From: Lysinibacillus fusiformis
Lineage (GTDB): Bacteria; Bacillota; Bacilli; Bacillales_A; Planococcaceae
Length of the DNA stretch: 64,000 nt
Assembly: GCF_016925635.1 (NCBI RefSeq)
Contig: NZ_CP070490.1
Location: 620,001 to 684,000 of the forward strand
Direction: 5' to 3'
A program made the translations under genes and the position numbers. Positions 1-13,343 of this stretch are shown here, piece by piece. The notes beneath the pieces were generated by a model that saw only the letters and a list, made by a program, of their open reading frames with translations, was not told the origin of the DNA and made no database searches. Every line of letters begins with the position of its first letter. The first letter of the stretch is position 1.

Positions 1-929
1 ATATGGAATTTATGCAATTTCACCCAAGTCTGCTTTGGTGCAAAAATGAAGCAAAGGGATTAGTTTCTGAAGCTGTCCGGGGAGCTGGCGGTATCTTTGT
101 CAATGCACAACGTCAGCCGATTATGACGGGCTTGCATGCCCAACTTGACTTAGCTCCAAGACATATTACGGCACTAGCACTATTTACAAAACGTGCTGCA
201 GGTGAAGAAACGTTCATTGATATTGCAAACATTCAAGACTTTGAAGCAAAATTTCCAACAATTGCTCAGCTTTGTCATGACAATCAAGTTCATTTACAAG
301 ATGGCCTAATCCCCGTGGCTCCAGGAAGTCATTTCTTAATGGGTGGTGTTATTGCTGATGACAAAGGAAGAACTACTATACCAAACTTATATGCAGTTGG
401 TGAGGTTGCCTGTACAGGTGTACATGGTGCGAATCGTTTAGCAAGTAACTCACTATTAGAAGGTATTACATTTGGTCAAAAAATGGCGCAATTCATTATT
501 CAAAAAGGGTGTCATCAAAAAAACTTTTTACTTGAAAACCAACAATGTACTGATATGATGCCACCTTTATTTAGCAAACCGCAATTACAGCAGCACATGA
601 TGCAGTTCTTAGGTATTGTCAGAAATATTGATGATTTGCAGCGTTTTGCTCAGCAATTACCTTCCATGCAATCTCTTCTTCACGTTAATTTAGAAGGGCT
701 AGACCAAGCTAAGTTGGAATTATTTATGATGCATGTAGTCGCCACATTAATGGCACATGCAGCCATTACACGAACGGAAACACGTGGTGCCCACATTCGT
801 ACGGATAAATCCGAAATGGATGCACAATGGGCAAGCCGATGGATTATTTTTTCGCAAGGACAAATGAAAGTGAGGAACTCATTGTATGAATATCATCAAA
901 CTCGAGGAAATGCTCAAGCAATTTTTTAA
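1..929 (+). CDS. nadB: L-aspartate oxidase, C-terminal part (cut by window start)
   Basis: This FAD enzyme oxidises L-aspartate to iminoaspartate, the first step of de novo NAD synthesis, in the cytoplasm. About 308 C-terminal residues are visible, of roughly 530 in the family. The reading frame is already open at base 1, so the start lies outside the window. The stretch GVHGANRLASNSLLEG is the typical flavin-proximal signature of aspartate oxidases and succinate dehydrogenase flavoproteins. The operon context with nadC and nadA decides for NadB. The nadC start lies 44 bases inside this gene, which suggests translational coupling. Confidence 0.96.
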   Translation, partial: MEFMQFHPSLLWCKNEAKGLVSEAVRGAGGIFVNAQRQPIMTGLHAQLDLAPRHITALALFTKRAAGEETFIDIANIQDFEAKFPTIAQLCHDNQVHLQDGLIPVAPGSHFLMGGVIADDKGRTTIPNLYAVGEVACTGVHGANRLASNSLLEGITFGQKMAQFIIQKGCHQKNFLLENQQCTDMMPPLFSKPQLQQHMMQFLGIVRNIDDLQRFAQQLPSMQSLLHVNLEGLDQAKLELFMMHVVATLMAHAAITRTETRGAHIRTDKSEMDAQWASRWIIFSQGQMKVRNSLYEYHQTRGNAQAIF

Positions 930-1746
930 TGAGGATTTAGGAGATGGGGATTTATCGAGTGAATTTATCTTTTCAGCCGAACAGCAGGGGTCTTTTTCCT
1001 TTTATGCTAAAGAAAACGGAATTTTTTGTGGAGCTCTCATTATTGAGCATGGCTTTCTCCTACTCGATCGATCAATCGAAGTTAATCTTCATAAAAAAGA
1101 TGGAGAGATGGTTCAGTCAGGTGATGTGCTCGCTGTGATTAAAGGTCCCTTACAAAAGTTATTAATAGGTGAGCGTGTCATTTTAAATCTTATTCAACGT
1201 ATGTCTGCTATTGCAACGGCGACCCATCTTGCAGTTCAAGAAACCGTAGGTACGCATGCAAAAATATGCGATACCCGTAAAACAATACCTGGACTGCGTA
1301 TGCTGGATAAATATGCTGTTCGAATCGGTGGTGCTTTTAATCATCGTAATGGTCTGTATGATGCAATCATGCTAAAGGATAATCATATTGCCTTTGCTGG
1401 TAGCATAACAAATGCAGTTCAGGCCGCTAGAGCGAAAGTCGGTCATACCGTAAAAATTGAAGTTGAAATTGAAACAAAAGAACAGCTAGAAGAAGCTATC
1501 AACGCTGGAGCAGATATTATTATGTTTGATAACCGTAGTCCAGAAGAGATACGTGCATGGCTTCCCACTGTCCCTCCTTCTATTGCAACTGAAGCATCTG
1601 GGGGCATCACACTTGAAAATTTAAAGGCATATGCCCAATCGGGTATTCAGTGGATTTCACTTGGCTCCTTAACACATTCAGTTAAAGCTTTTGACATTAG
1701 TGCACTCGTTCAAATGAAAGGAGATCATTCCCTTGTCCATCACTAG
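886..1746 (+). CDS. nadC: Nicotinate-nucleotide pyrophosphorylase (quinolinate phosphoribosyltransferase)
   Basis: The enzyme converts quinolinate and PRPP to nicotinate mononucleotide, CO2 and pyrophosphate. The 286 residues match the family length. Visible family signatures are the N-terminal [10 protein letters not shown], the [10 protein letters not shown] block (about residues 134-143), KDNHI, and EVEIET near the substrate site. The ATG at 886 overlaps nadB and gives the expected N-terminus. It is the second gene of the nadBCA operon. Its end overlaps the nadA start by 14 bases. Confidence 0.97.
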   Translation: MNIIKLEEMLKQFFNEDLGDGDLSSEFIFSAEQQGSFSFYAKENGIFCGALIIEHGFLLLDRSIEVNLHKKDGEMVQSGDVLAVIKGPLQKLLIGERVILNLIQRMSAIATATHLAVQETVGTHAKICDTRKTIPGLRMLDKYAVRIGGAFNHRNGLYDAIMLKDNHIAFAGSITNAVQAARAKVGHTVKIEVEIETKEQLEEAINAGADIIMFDNRSPEEIRAWLPTVPPSIATEASGGITLENLKAYAQSGIQWISLGSLTHSVKAFDISALVQMKGDHSLVHH

Positions 1747-2836
1747 TTTATTACAACAAACGACACTACTTCCTGAGCATTATCGGGCACTATCCGTAAA
1801 GGAAATGGAATCTCGTATTTTATCAATAAAGAAAAAATTAGGTCCTAAATTATTTATTCCTGGGCACCATTATCAAAAAGATGAGGTCATTCAATTTGCT
1901 GATGCAACTGGGGATTCTTTACAGTTAGCTCAATTATCCGCAGCAAATAAGGAAGCTGAACACATCGTATTTTGCGGCGTGCATTTTATGGCAGAGACTG
2001 CTGATATGCTGACAACAAAACAACAATATGTCTATTTGCCAGATATGCGTGCTGGTTGTTCAATGGCTGATATGGCAGACATTTATCAAACTGAACAAGC
2101 ATGGCCGATTCTTCAAGAACTCTTTGGTGATACGATTATCCCTCTAACCTATGTCAATTCAACTGCAGCTATTAAAGCCTTTACTGGAAGACATGGTGGT
2201 GCTTGTGTCACTTCATCGAATGCTAAGGAGCTTGTTCAATGGGCATTTACACAAAAACAGCGTATCTTCTTTTTACCTGACCAACATTTAGGAAGAAATA
2301 CTGCCTATGACTTAGGTATTCCTCTTGAAAATATGGCTGTTTGGAATCCTCATAAGAACATGCTCGAAACAACAGAGTCCCTTGAAAATATTCAGGTTAT
2401 TCTTTGGAAGGGTCACTGCTCTGTGCACGAAGGTTTCACAGTTCAACATACAGAGATTATTCGCAAAGCACACCCAACTATGAGAATTATTGTTCACCCT
2501 GAGTGCAGTCGTGAAGTTGTAGCAGCAGCTGATGATGCAGGCTCCACAAAATACATTATTGACACAATCAATCGCGCTCCGAGCGGATCTTCATGGGCCA
2601 TTGGAACAGAAATGAACTTAGTCAATCGCATTATTAAGCAGCATCCAGATAAACATATTGTCTCTTTAAATGAAAACTTTTGTCCTTGCTTAACAATGAA
2701 TCGTATTGACCTGCCGCATTTGTTATGGAGCCTCGAAAGTATTGAGCAGGGGCAACCTCATAACCGTATACAAGTAGATGAACATACTACTGCTGAAGCA
2801 CTTAGCTCACTTGAAAGAATGCTAGCTAGAGGATAA
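1733..2836 (+). CDS. nadA: Quinolinate synthase A (4Fe-4S enzyme)
   Basis: NadA condenses iminoaspartate with dihydroxyacetone phosphate to quinolinate. The protein is 367 residues, the length of the long Bacillus-type NadA. Candidate cluster cysteines lie in the blocks around [19 protein letters not shown] and [10 protein letters not shown]. The start is a TTG preceded by a good ribosome binding site (GAAAGGAG, about 9 bases upstream), inside the end of nadC, which implies coupled translation. A strong hairpin follows the stop, closing the operon. In B. subtilis this operon is repressed by NadR (YrxA); no operator can be judged here because the promoter is outside the window. Confidence 0.97.
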   Translation: MSITSLLQQTTLLPEHYRALSVKEMESRILSIKKKLGPKLFIPGHHYQKDEVIQFADATGDSLQLAQLSAANKEAEHIVFCGVHFMAETADMLTTKQQYVYLPDMRAGCSMADMADIYQTEQAWPILQELFGDTIIPLTYVNSTAAIKAFTGRHGGACVTSSNAKELVQWAFTQKQRIFFLPDQHLGRNTAYDLGIPLENMAVWNPHKNMLETTESLENIQVILWKGHCSVHEGFTVQHTEIIRKAHPTMRIIVHPECSREVVAAADDAGSTKYIIDTINRAPSGSSWAIGTEMNLVNRIIKQHPDKHIVSLNENFCPCLTMNRIDLPHLLWSLESIEQGQPHNRIQVDEHTTAEALSSLERMLARG

Positions 2837-2853
2837 ATAGATAGGCTTTATCA

Positions 2854-2887
2854 ACAGAAAGGTTGTATAAATAACCTTTCTGTTTTT
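2854..2887 (+). terminator. Rho-independent terminator of nadBCA
   Basis: An 11-bp perfect stem (ACAGAAAGGTT paired with AACCTTTCTGT) with an 8-base loop is followed by a run of six T. It lies 17 bases after the nadA stop. Confidence 0.9.
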
Positions 2888-3002
2888 TATGGTGATATAA
2901 CATCTGCTTTAAATAATTTAAATGTCTGCCATTTTTGCCCACAATGCTAAAATTGACATGACTTAAGGCGCTATGATACTGTCGATTTGGAGGTGATACT
3001 AA

Positions 3003-3437
3003 ATGGCTTTTCAATCGAAAAATATCTTTATCAATTTACCAGTGAAAGATCTAAACAAATCTATCAACTTTTTTAAGGAATTAGGTTTTGAGTTCAATCA
3101 ACAATTCAGTGATGAAACAACGGCCTCAATGATTATTAGTGAAAATATCTTTGTATTAATAATGGTGGAAGAACGATTTAAAGGGTTTAGTAAGAAAGAA
3201 GTTACAGATACTACTACTTCTGCAGAAGCAATCTTATGCCTTTCTGCCGAAAATCGAGAACAAGTAGATCAATTAGTGAATAAGGCACTTGCCTCTGGTG
3301 GTAAACCTTATAGTGAACCACAAGATCACGGATTTATGTATGGTTGGGGTTTTCAAGATGTAGACGGGCATATCTGGGAAGTAGTTTATATGGACGAAAA
3401 TGCATTGAATCTATCTATGAATATAAAAAAACAGTAG
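3003..3437 (+). CDS. VOC-family (glyoxalase/bleomycin-resistance fold) protein
   Basis: This is a 144-residue protein of the vicinal oxygen chelate superfamily. The N-terminal IFINLPVKDLNKSINFFKEL is the usual first beta-alpha unit. The C-terminal GFQDVDGHIWEVVYMD carries the family's conserved aromatic and acidic residues, including the likely metal-binding Glu. Length is normal for a single-module member. TTGGAGGTGAT lies just upstream of the ATG, a strong ribosome binding site. It is monocistronic, with terminators on both sides. The substrate cannot be told from sequence. Confidence 0.85.
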   Translation: MAFQSKNIFINLPVKDLNKSINFFKELGFEFNQQFSDETTASMIISENIFVLIMVEERFKGFSKKEVTDTTTSAEAILCLSAENREQVDQLVNKALASGGKPYSEPQDHGFMYGWGFQDVDGHIWEVVYMDENALNLSMNIKKQ

Positions 3438-3461
3438 ATGCAGTTGCATCTACTGTTTTTA
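3426..3461. terminator. Bidirectional terminator between the VOC gene and the rRNA/tRNA operon
   Basis: The stem AACAGTAGATGCA / TGCATCTACTGTT has A and T runs on either flank, so it can terminate the plus-strand VOC gene and the minus-strand ribosomal/tRNA operon, whose last tRNA (Glu) ends at 3465. Confidence 0.88.
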
Positions 3462-3464
3462 GTA

Positions 3465-3536
3465 TGACCCGTACGGGATTCGAACCCGTGTTACCGCCGT
3501 GAAAGGGCGGTGTCTTAACCACTTGACCAACGGGCC
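3465..3536 (-). tRNA. tRNA-Glu (TTC)
   Basis: A full cloverleaf can be folded with acceptor GGCCCGT/ACGGGTC and anticodon TTC in the loop CTTTCAC. No CCA is encoded. It is the last gene of the tRNA cluster, as Glu is in B. subtilis trnB. Confidence 0.95.
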
Positions 3537-3538
3537 CA

Positions 3539-3629
3539 TGGCGGAGAAGGAGGGATTTGAACCCTCGCGCCGGTTACCCGACCTACACCCTTAGCAGGGG
3601 CGCCTCTTCAGCCTCTTGAGTACTTCCCC
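3539..3629 (-). tRNA. tRNA-Ser (GCT)
   Basis: A long class II tRNA with a variable arm, anticodon GCT, acceptor GGGGAAG/CTTCTCC, G73, and encoded CCA. Confidence 0.95.
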
Positions 3630-3639
3630 AAAATAAAAA

Positions 3640-3716
3640 TGGCTCCGAAGGCAGGACTCGAACCTGCGACAACCTGATTAACAGTCAGGTGCTACTACCA
3701 ACTGAGCTACTTCGGA
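3640..3716 (-). tRNA. tRNA-Asn (GTT)
   Basis: Acceptor TCCGAAG/CTTCGGA, anticodon GTT in loop CTGTTAA, T loop TTCGAGT, and encoded CCA. Confidence 0.95.
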
Positions 3717-3720
3717 ATAA

Positions 3721-3797
<77 letters not shown>

Positions 3798-3798
3798 T

Positions 3799-3872
3799 TG
3801 GAGCGGGTGATGGGAATCGAACCCACGACATCAGCTTGGAAGGCTGAGGTTTTACCATTAAACTACACCCGC
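3799..3872 (-). tRNA. tRNA-Gly (TCC)
   Basis: Acceptor GCGGGTG/CACCCGC, anticodon TCC in loop CTTCCAA, and encoded CCA. In B. subtilis trnB a tRNA-His sits between Phe and this gene. Here only a few bases separate the two. Confidence 0.95.
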
Positions 3873-3877
3873 ATAAA

Positions 3878-3953
3878 TGGTGGGTCAGGACGGAATCGAA
3901 CCGCCGACACTTAGAGCTTCAATCTAATGCTCTACCAACTGAGCTACTGACCC
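3878..3953 (-). tRNA. tRNA-Phe (GAA)
   Basis: Acceptor GGGTCAG/CTGACCC, anticodon GAA, and encoded CCA. A ~58-base AT-rich spacer separates it from tRNA-Asp. Confidence 0.95.
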
Positions 3954-4011
3954 ATTTCGTCCATGCTAAGCTTGCTCACTCTTTTGCTTCTCATGACTTT
4001 TATTTTAAAAA

Positions 4012-4087
4012 TGGCGGTCCCGACCGGGATCGAACCGGCGATCTCCTGCGTGACAGGCAGGCATGTTAACCGCTACACCACGGGACC
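4012..4087 (-). tRNA. tRNA-Asp (GTC)
   Basis: Acceptor GGTCCCG/CGGGACC, anticodon GTC in loop CTGTCAC, G73, and encoded CCA. Confidence 0.95.
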
Positions 4088-4090
4088 TTT

Positions 4091-4165
<75 letters not shown>

Positions 4166-4218
4166 ATAATTTTATGCTGTTTCGAGTTTTTAAAGCACCA
4201 TTTATAAAAATTTAAAAC

Positions 4219-4311
4219 TGGAGGAGGTAGAGGGATTCGAACCCCCGCGCGGTGTTACCCGCCTGTCGGTTTTCAAGACCGATCCCTTCAGCCAGACTTG
4301 GGTATACCTCC
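4219..4311 (-). tRNA. tRNA-Ser (TGA)
   Basis: A class II tRNA with a long variable arm, acceptor GGAGGTA/TACCTCC, anticodon TGA in loop CTTGAAA, and encoded CCA. The discriminator base reads U, whereas the other Ser tRNA here has the usual G73. Confidence 0.93.
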
Positions 4312-4326
4312 GTTACAATATATAAA

Positions 4327-4403
4327 TGGTGGACCTTGCAGGACTCGAACCTGCGACCGGACGGTTATGAGCCGTCTGCTCTAACCAACTGAGCTAAAGG
4401 TCC
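4327..4403 (-). tRNA. tRNA-Ile2 (CAT, lysidine-modified type)
   Basis: The anticodon is CAT, but the body (acceptor GGACCTT, D arm TAGCTCAGTTGG, anticodon stem GACGG) is that of the AUA-reading Ile tRNA, whose C34 is changed to lysidine by TilS. The position between Met and Ser in the cluster also fits Ile. Confidence 0.9.
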
Positions 4404-4409
4404 TTAAGA

Positions 4410-4483
4410 TGGCGGCAGAGGGGATCGAACCCCCGACCTTACGGGTATGAACCGTACGCTCTAGCCAGCTGAGCTACGCCGCC
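4410..4483 (-). tRNA. Elongator tRNA-Met (CAT)
   Basis: Acceptor GGCGGCG with a fully paired first base pair, anticodon CAT in loop TTCATAC. Only A73 is encoded, without CCA. Cluster position matches elongator Met of trnB. Confidence 0.92.
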
Positions 4484-4511
4484 AGGATCTTTATACTGGT
4501 TAATTTACTTA

Positions 4512-4587
4512 TGGTGGAGCCTAGCGGGATCGAACCGCTGACCTCCTGCGTGCAAGGCAGGCGCTCTCCCAGCTGAGCTAAGGCCCC
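4512..4587 (-). tRNA. tRNA-Ala (TGC)
   Basis: Acceptor GGGGCCT, anticodon TGC in loop CTTGCAC, and encoded CCA. The acceptor 3' strand AGGCTCC contains a G-U pair. Confidence 0.95.
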
Positions 4588-4603
4588 ATAAATTTTTAGG
4601 AAA

Positions 4604-4680
4604 TGGTCGGGAAGACAGGATTCGAACCTGCGACCCCTTGGTCCCAAACCAAGTGCTCTACCAAGCTGAGCTACTTCCCG
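4604..4680 (-). tRNA. tRNA-Pro (TGG)
   Basis: Acceptor CGGGAAG/CTTCCCG, anticodon TGG in loop TTTGGGA, and encoded CCA. Confidence 0.95.
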
Positions 4681-4689
4681 TTGTTCTTT

Positions 4690-4766
<77 letters not shown>

Positions 4767-4774
4767 ATTTAAGA

Positions 4775-4863
4775 TGGTGCCGAGGACCGGAATCGAACCG
4801 GTACGGTAGTCACCTACCGCAGGATTTTAAGTCCTGTGCGTCTGCCAGTTCCGCCACCCCGGC
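4775..4863 (-). tRNA. tRNA-Leu (TAA)
   Basis: A class II tRNA with a long variable arm, acceptor GCCGGGG/CCTCGGC, anticodon TAA, and encoded CCA. Confidence 0.95.
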
Positions 4864-4868
4864 ACATT

Positions 4869-4943
4869 TGGAGCGGAAGACGAGGTTCGAACTCGCGACC
4901 CCCACCTTGGCAAGGTGGTGTTCTACCACTGAACTACTTCCGC
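4869..4943 (-). tRNA. tRNA-Gly (GCC)
   Basis: Acceptor GCGGAAG/CTTCCGC, anticodon GCC in loop TTGCCAA, U73, and encoded CCA. Confidence 0.95.
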
Positions 4944-4978
4944 ATGTGCATAAGTTTTTTATCTGGCAATGAAAATAA

Positions 4979-5063
4979 TGGTGCGGGTGAAGGGAGTCGA
5001 ACCCCCACGCCTTGCGGCGCTAGATCCTAAGTCTAGTGCGTCTGCCAATTCCGCCACACCCGC
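4979..5063 (-). tRNA. tRNA-Leu (TAG)
   Basis: A class II tRNA, acceptor GCGGGTG/CACCCGC, anticodon TAG in loop CTTAGGA, and encoded CCA. Confidence 0.95.
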
Positions 5064-5081
5064 TTATTATTATTTCAAAAA

Positions 5082-5157
5082 TGGTGAGCCATGAAGGACT
5101 CGAACCTTCGACCCTCTGATTAAAAGTCAGATGCTCTACCAACTGAGCTAATGGCTC
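5082..5157 (-). tRNA. tRNA-Lys (TTT)
   Basis: Acceptor GAGCCAT/ATGGCTC, anticodon TTT in loop CTTTTAA, and encoded CCA. Confidence 0.95.
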
Positions 5158-5164
5158 GAAAAAA

Positions 5165-5240
<76 letters not shown>

Positions 5241-5243
5241 ATA

Positions 5244-5319
5244 TGGTGGAGGATGACGGGCTCGAACCGCCGACCCTCTGCTTGTAAGGCAGATGCTCTC
5301 CCAGCTGAGCTAATCCTCC
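5244..5319 (-). tRNA. tRNA-Val (TAC)
   Basis: Acceptor GGAGGAT/ATCCTCC, anticodon TAC in loop CTTACAA, and encoded CCA. It is the first tRNA after 5S rRNA, the same order as B. subtilis trnB. Confidence 0.95.
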
Positions 5320-5330
5320 TGGGTACTATG

Positions 5331-5446
5331 CCTAGCGACGTCCTACTCTCACAGGGGGAAGCCCCCAACTACCATCGGCGCTAAAGAGCTTAACTTCCGT
5401 GTTCGGTATGGGAACGGGTGTGACCTCTTTGCCATCATCACTAGAC
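5331..5446 (-). rRNA. rrf: 5S ribosomal RNA
   Basis: About 116 nt. The minus strand carries the conserved blocks CACACCCGTTCCCAT, CCGAACACGGAAGTTAAG and GTGAGAGTAGGACG of 5S rRNA. It lies between 23S and tRNA-Val. The ends are placed by closure of the terminal helix and may be off by a base or two. Confidence 0.96.
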
Positions 5447-5606
5447 TTGCACATGGATGTGCTGGCTTCTGCGTTGCAACACGGATGTTGCGTTCTTAGC
5501 AGAAGTTCCTTTTAAAAGCTTCAAAATACATAGTATCTTAAAAACTTGTTGAAAGTGTTGTTCTTTCAAAACTGGATAAACGATACATTGAATGGTTCAA
5601 ACGTTT

Positions 5607-10266
<4,660 letters not shown>

Positions 10267-10379
10267 AGAAATTTGATTAGCTCAAATTGTTTTGCTGGCA
10301 TCAATTTTGATGTCCAAAATTTTTGTTTCTTTCACTCGCCGAAGCTAGCTACTTAAAACTTTATTGATTACGTTTTGCT

Positions 10380-10395
10380 TGTTCAGTTTTCAAGG
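10380..10395 (-). promoter_or_regulatory. boxA-like antitermination element in the rrn leader
   Basis: On the minus strand, CCTTGAAAACTGAACA in the leader upstream of 16S matches the Bacillus rrn boxA region (TTGAAAACTAAACAA type), a target of the Nus antitermination complex. Confidence 0.65.
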
Positions 10396-10429
10396 TTCAT
10401 TTTTTCAAGTCGTTTTCAGCGACTTTATT

Positions 10430-10458
10430 ATCATATCTCATTCATAACAAGAAGTCAA
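10430..10458 (-). promoter_or_regulatory. Sigma-A promoter of the rRNA operon
   Basis: On the minus strand TTGACT (10458-10453) and TATGAT (10435-10430) are separated by exactly 17 bases. The sequence upstream is AT-rich with A and T tracts, like an UP element. The predicted start lies about 160 bases before 16S. A second tandem promoter, common for rrn operons, is not clear. Confidence 0.85.
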
Positions 10459-10537
10459 CAACTTTTTTAAAACTTTCTTTTCAAGCGTTCCTTCTTGTTA
10501 AGGACAAGTAATAATATATAATATAGCATTTTAAAAA

Positions 10538-11437
10538 TCAAGCATTTTTCGTAAAAAAATTAAAAATCTTTTTAATATCTATTACAAACAATAGAATTCC
10601 TGCTAATACAATCAATCCACCGATGATTTGTGTCATGATTAAATACTCTTTAAATATCAACAAGGCTAAAAGAGCGGCTCCTACAGGCTCGAATAATATA
10701 GCAATTGAAACAACATTCGTACTAACATATTTAATAGACCAATTAAACAAAGTATGACCAAGTAAGTTTGGTATTAATGCTAATAAAATAAACCATAACC
10801 AATCCATCGAAGAGTATGGACCAAAAGATTCCCCTTTAACCAATACATATATAAATAAAGTAATGGTACTCACAACATATACAACCATTGTATAGGTCAC
10901 TAAAGATAATCTCTTTCGTACATCCTGTCCTAATAGAAAATATGCTGTCGCTAGGGCACAAGCAATGAGTGCTAGTATATCTCCATAAAAGGCTGTTCCA
11001 CTTACTTTAAAATCACCCCAACTAATTAAAACACTTCCTATTATGGCAATTGATCCTGCAACGATTGTTTTCATCGTTATTTTCTCTTTAAAGAAAAAGT
11101 ATGTTCCCACAAATGCAAACAAGGGTTGTAGTGTTACTAAAACTGTAGAACTTGCTACTGAAGTATAGTTAAGTGATTCAAACCATAATATAAAATGAAA
11201 TGCTAAAAAAATCCCCGCAACTGAAGAAAATAGCCAATCACGTCTATTTAAAGTAGTTAACTCCTTTGTATATCCTCTCAAAAACAATGGTGCCATTATT
11301 AAAACAGAAAATAACATGCGATAAAATGCGATAATGCCCGCTTCCGCCGATGCTAGTTTCACAAAAATAGCTGACATAGATACTGAAATTACACCAATAA
11401 CTATCGGGATGTATGGATGAATTTTAGGCTGCTCCAT
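10538..11437 (-). CDS. EamA/DMT-family transporter
   Basis: A 299-residue inner-membrane protein with about ten hydrophobic segments in two homologous halves, each an EamA domain (roughly residues 8-140 and 150-287). Length and topology are typical of RhaT/YdcZ-like drug/metabolite exporters. The substrate cannot be predicted. The gene is divergent from the mgtC-like gene. Downstream there is no obvious terminator before the rrn promoter, so some read-through into the ribosomal operon is possible. GGGAGGTGGGG precedes the ATG. Confidence 0.88.
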   Translation of the reverse strand: MEQPKIHPYIPIVIGVISVSMSAIFVKLASAEAGIIAFYRMLFSVLIMAPLFLRGYTKELTTLNRRDWLFSSVAGIFLAFHFILWFESLNYTSVASSTVLVTLQPLFAFVGTYFFFKEKITMKTIVAGSIAIIGSVLISWGDFKVSGTAFYGDILALIACALATAYFLLGQDVRKRLSLVTYTMVVYVVSTITLFIYVLVKGESFGPYSSMDWLWFILLALIPNLLGHTLFNWSIKYVSTNVVSIAILFEPVGAALLALLIFKEYLIMTQIIGGLIVLAGILLFVIDIKKIFNFFTKNA

Positions 11438-11569
11438 AAAACCCCACCTCCCTGAAAAAATACTTATATGTCCTCACTTCATGTTGTACAATACAAAAAA
11501 GTGATGCACATATAATAATGACAGTTTGCATATCTCTTAGCAATACGAAATATCAATGGAGGGTTGTGT

Positions 11570-12292
11570 ATGGAAACATTATTGGAAAATATGATTACAT
11601 ATGAAGTTGGCATAAAATTAGTTATTGCAGCCACATTAAGTTTAGTAATCGGTATCGAAAGGGAATTAAAGAAAAAACCAGTGGGATTAAAAACAAGTTT
11701 AGTTATTGCTACTTTCAGCTGCTTATTAACGATCATCTCCATTGAGACAGCCTACTCAACCCCTGCTAGAGAAGATATCAATATTACGATGGACCCTCTT
11801 CGTTTAGCTGCACAAATTGTTAGCGGAATTGGCTTTCTTGGTGCAGGAGTCATTCTAAGACGCGGTAATGACAGCATTACGGGTTTAACAACTGCTGCCA
11901 TGATCTGGGGAGCCGCTGGTATCGGGATTGCAGTTGGTGCGGGATTTTACATGGATGCAACATTAGCTGTTGTGATCATTGTTTTTGGTATTGAAGTACT
12001 CTCGCCTTTCCTTATGAAAATCGGGCCAAAGCGAATTCGTATGCGAGAAATTTTATTAAAAGTTCAAATTGATGATGACAATCATACAGAATCGTTTCTA
12101 TTATTTTTAAAGGACAACAACATTATCATCGAAAACATACGCATCAAAGATGTACCTTTAAAAAATGATAGTGTTTTACATGAATTAGATTTACGTCTAT
12201 CCTTAATTGTCTCTGATAATTTGTTGTCATTTTATCGTTCATTACGAGCACTATCTTATATAGAAAAAATCGAAATGGAAATTTTAAACTAG
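11570..12292 (+). CDS. MgtC/SapB-family membrane protein
   Basis: A 240-residue protein. The N-terminal ~150 residues form the MgtC domain, with motifs LVIGIERELKKKPVGLKT and ASQ-like AAQIVSGIGFLGAGVILR, and four to five membrane helices. The C-terminal ~80 residues are a soluble ACT-like region. The family is linked to growth at low Mg2+ and to cation homeostasis; the exact activity is unsettled. I chose ATG at 11570 because GGAGG lies seven bases upstream. The in-frame TTG six bases earlier sits too close to that site. It is followed 14 bases later by a CDF transporter, probably in the same transcript. Confidence 0.88.
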   Translation: METLLENMITYEVGIKLVIAATLSLVIGIERELKKKPVGLKTSLVIATFSCLLTIISIETAYSTPAREDINITMDPLRLAAQIVSGIGFLGAGVILRRGNDSITGLTTAAMIWGAAGIGIAVGAGFYMDATLAVVIIVFGIEVLSPFLMKIGPKRIRMREILLKVQIDDDNHTESFLLFLKDNNIIIENIRIKDVPLKNDSVLHELDLRLSLIVSDNLLSFYRSLRALSYIEKIEMEILN

Positions 12293-12306
12293 TTGGAGGA
12301 TTTTTT

Positions 12307-13290
12307 ATGGCAGAACTATTAAAACTACTAAAAGACGGCAATAAACCCTCTCTAATGGCTGCATGTGTAAATGCCTTTTTAGGGATTATTAAAGGGATCG
12401 CCTTTTTCTTTACAGGTAATGTTGCCATGTTTGCAGAAATGATGCACTCTCTAGGGGATGCAGCTAACCAATTATTTGTGTATATAGGCTCAGCTCTTTC
12501 TAAAAAGGCACCTACAAAACAATTTCCCAGTGGCTTTGGCCGTATTGTCAACTTAGTATGTCTCTTTGCTGTTATTATTGTAGCTATACTTTCTTATGAA
12601 ACAATAAAAGAAGGTTGGCATCATTTTATTCATCCTGCTGGTGAGTCTAGTGGGATACTGATTGCCCTAGGAGTACTATTCATAGGGATTGTTTTAGAAG
12701 GAACCGTGCTAGCTAAAGCGGCTGCAGAAGTACTACATGAAGCAGGTCAAGAAAAGGCAGGTATCGCAGCGATTCCAAAAGCATTCTCTTATTTAAATCG
12801 AGCAAAACCGGCAACAAAATTAGTTTTTATGGAAGATTTAGTTGCTACTGCGGGTAACTTCTTAGCCTTTGCAGCTATTTTAATTGCTTATTTTACAGGT
12901 TGGGGTCGAATAGAAGGACTAGTTTCGATGATAATCGGAGCCATGATGTTTTATGTAGTTGGTAAGGTGTTCCTCGATAATGCACGTGGCGTCATTGGTG
13001 AAACGGATGAGGAAATGTTAAACCATATCGCTCACCTTGTAATGGATGATCCGAACATAAAAGATATTATGCGTCTTGAAGTGGTTAAAGAAGGGGAGTT
13101 TTTACATGTAGAACTAGTAGCTGAAGCTGATCCCCTTTTATCGCTAGCTTTTTTAGACGATGTTCGCGATCATTTAACAGAAGTCATCTTAAGCCAAAAA
13201 GGGGTATCGAAAGTAGCTATATTATTCGACGAAGATGATGGTAAAACAAGCTGGATACATGTTGGTGAAAAGCCAAATAACTCCATTTAA
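12307..13290 (+). CDS. Cation diffusion facilitator (CDF) family metal transporter
   Basis: A 327-residue integral membrane protein exchanging divalent metal for protons. The N-terminal half has six predicted helices. The metal site is suggested by HSLGDAANQ on helix 2 and by EDLVATAGN on helix 5. A C-terminal cytoplasmic domain (about residues 215-310) is the usual CDF regulatory domain. The long loop KAAAEVLHEAG resembles the SLC30A9/YdbO-like subgroup. GTTGGAGGATT precedes the ATG. It is probably cotranscribed with the MgtC-like gene, suggesting a metal-homeostasis pair. Confidence 0.88.
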   Translation: MAELLKLLKDGNKPSLMAACVNAFLGIIKGIAFFFTGNVAMFAEMMHSLGDAANQLFVYIGSALSKKAPTKQFPSGFGRIVNLVCLFAVIIVAILSYETIKEGWHHFIHPAGESSGILIALGVLFIGIVLEGTVLAKAAAEVLHEAGQEKAGIAAIPKAFSYLNRAKPATKLVFMEDLVATAGNFLAFAAILIAYFTGWGRIEGLVSMIIGAMMFYVVGKVFLDNARGVIGETDEEMLNHIAHLVMDDPNIKDIMRLEVVKEGEFLHVELVAEADPLLSLAFLDDVRDHLTEVILSQKGVSKVAILFDEDDGKTSWIHVGEKPNNSI

Positions 13291-13304
13291 TACTTTATAA
13301 AGAC

Positions 13305-13342
13305 AAATAGCCAATTGCCGTATTTCAGGCAGTTGGCTATTT
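13305..13342. terminator. Bidirectional terminator between convergent genes
   Basis: AAATAGCCAA(C/T)TGCC pairs across a short loop with GGCAGTTGGCTATTT. It lies between the CDF gene (plus) and the convergent gene ending at 13344. Confidence 0.85.
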
Positions 13343-13343
13343 A

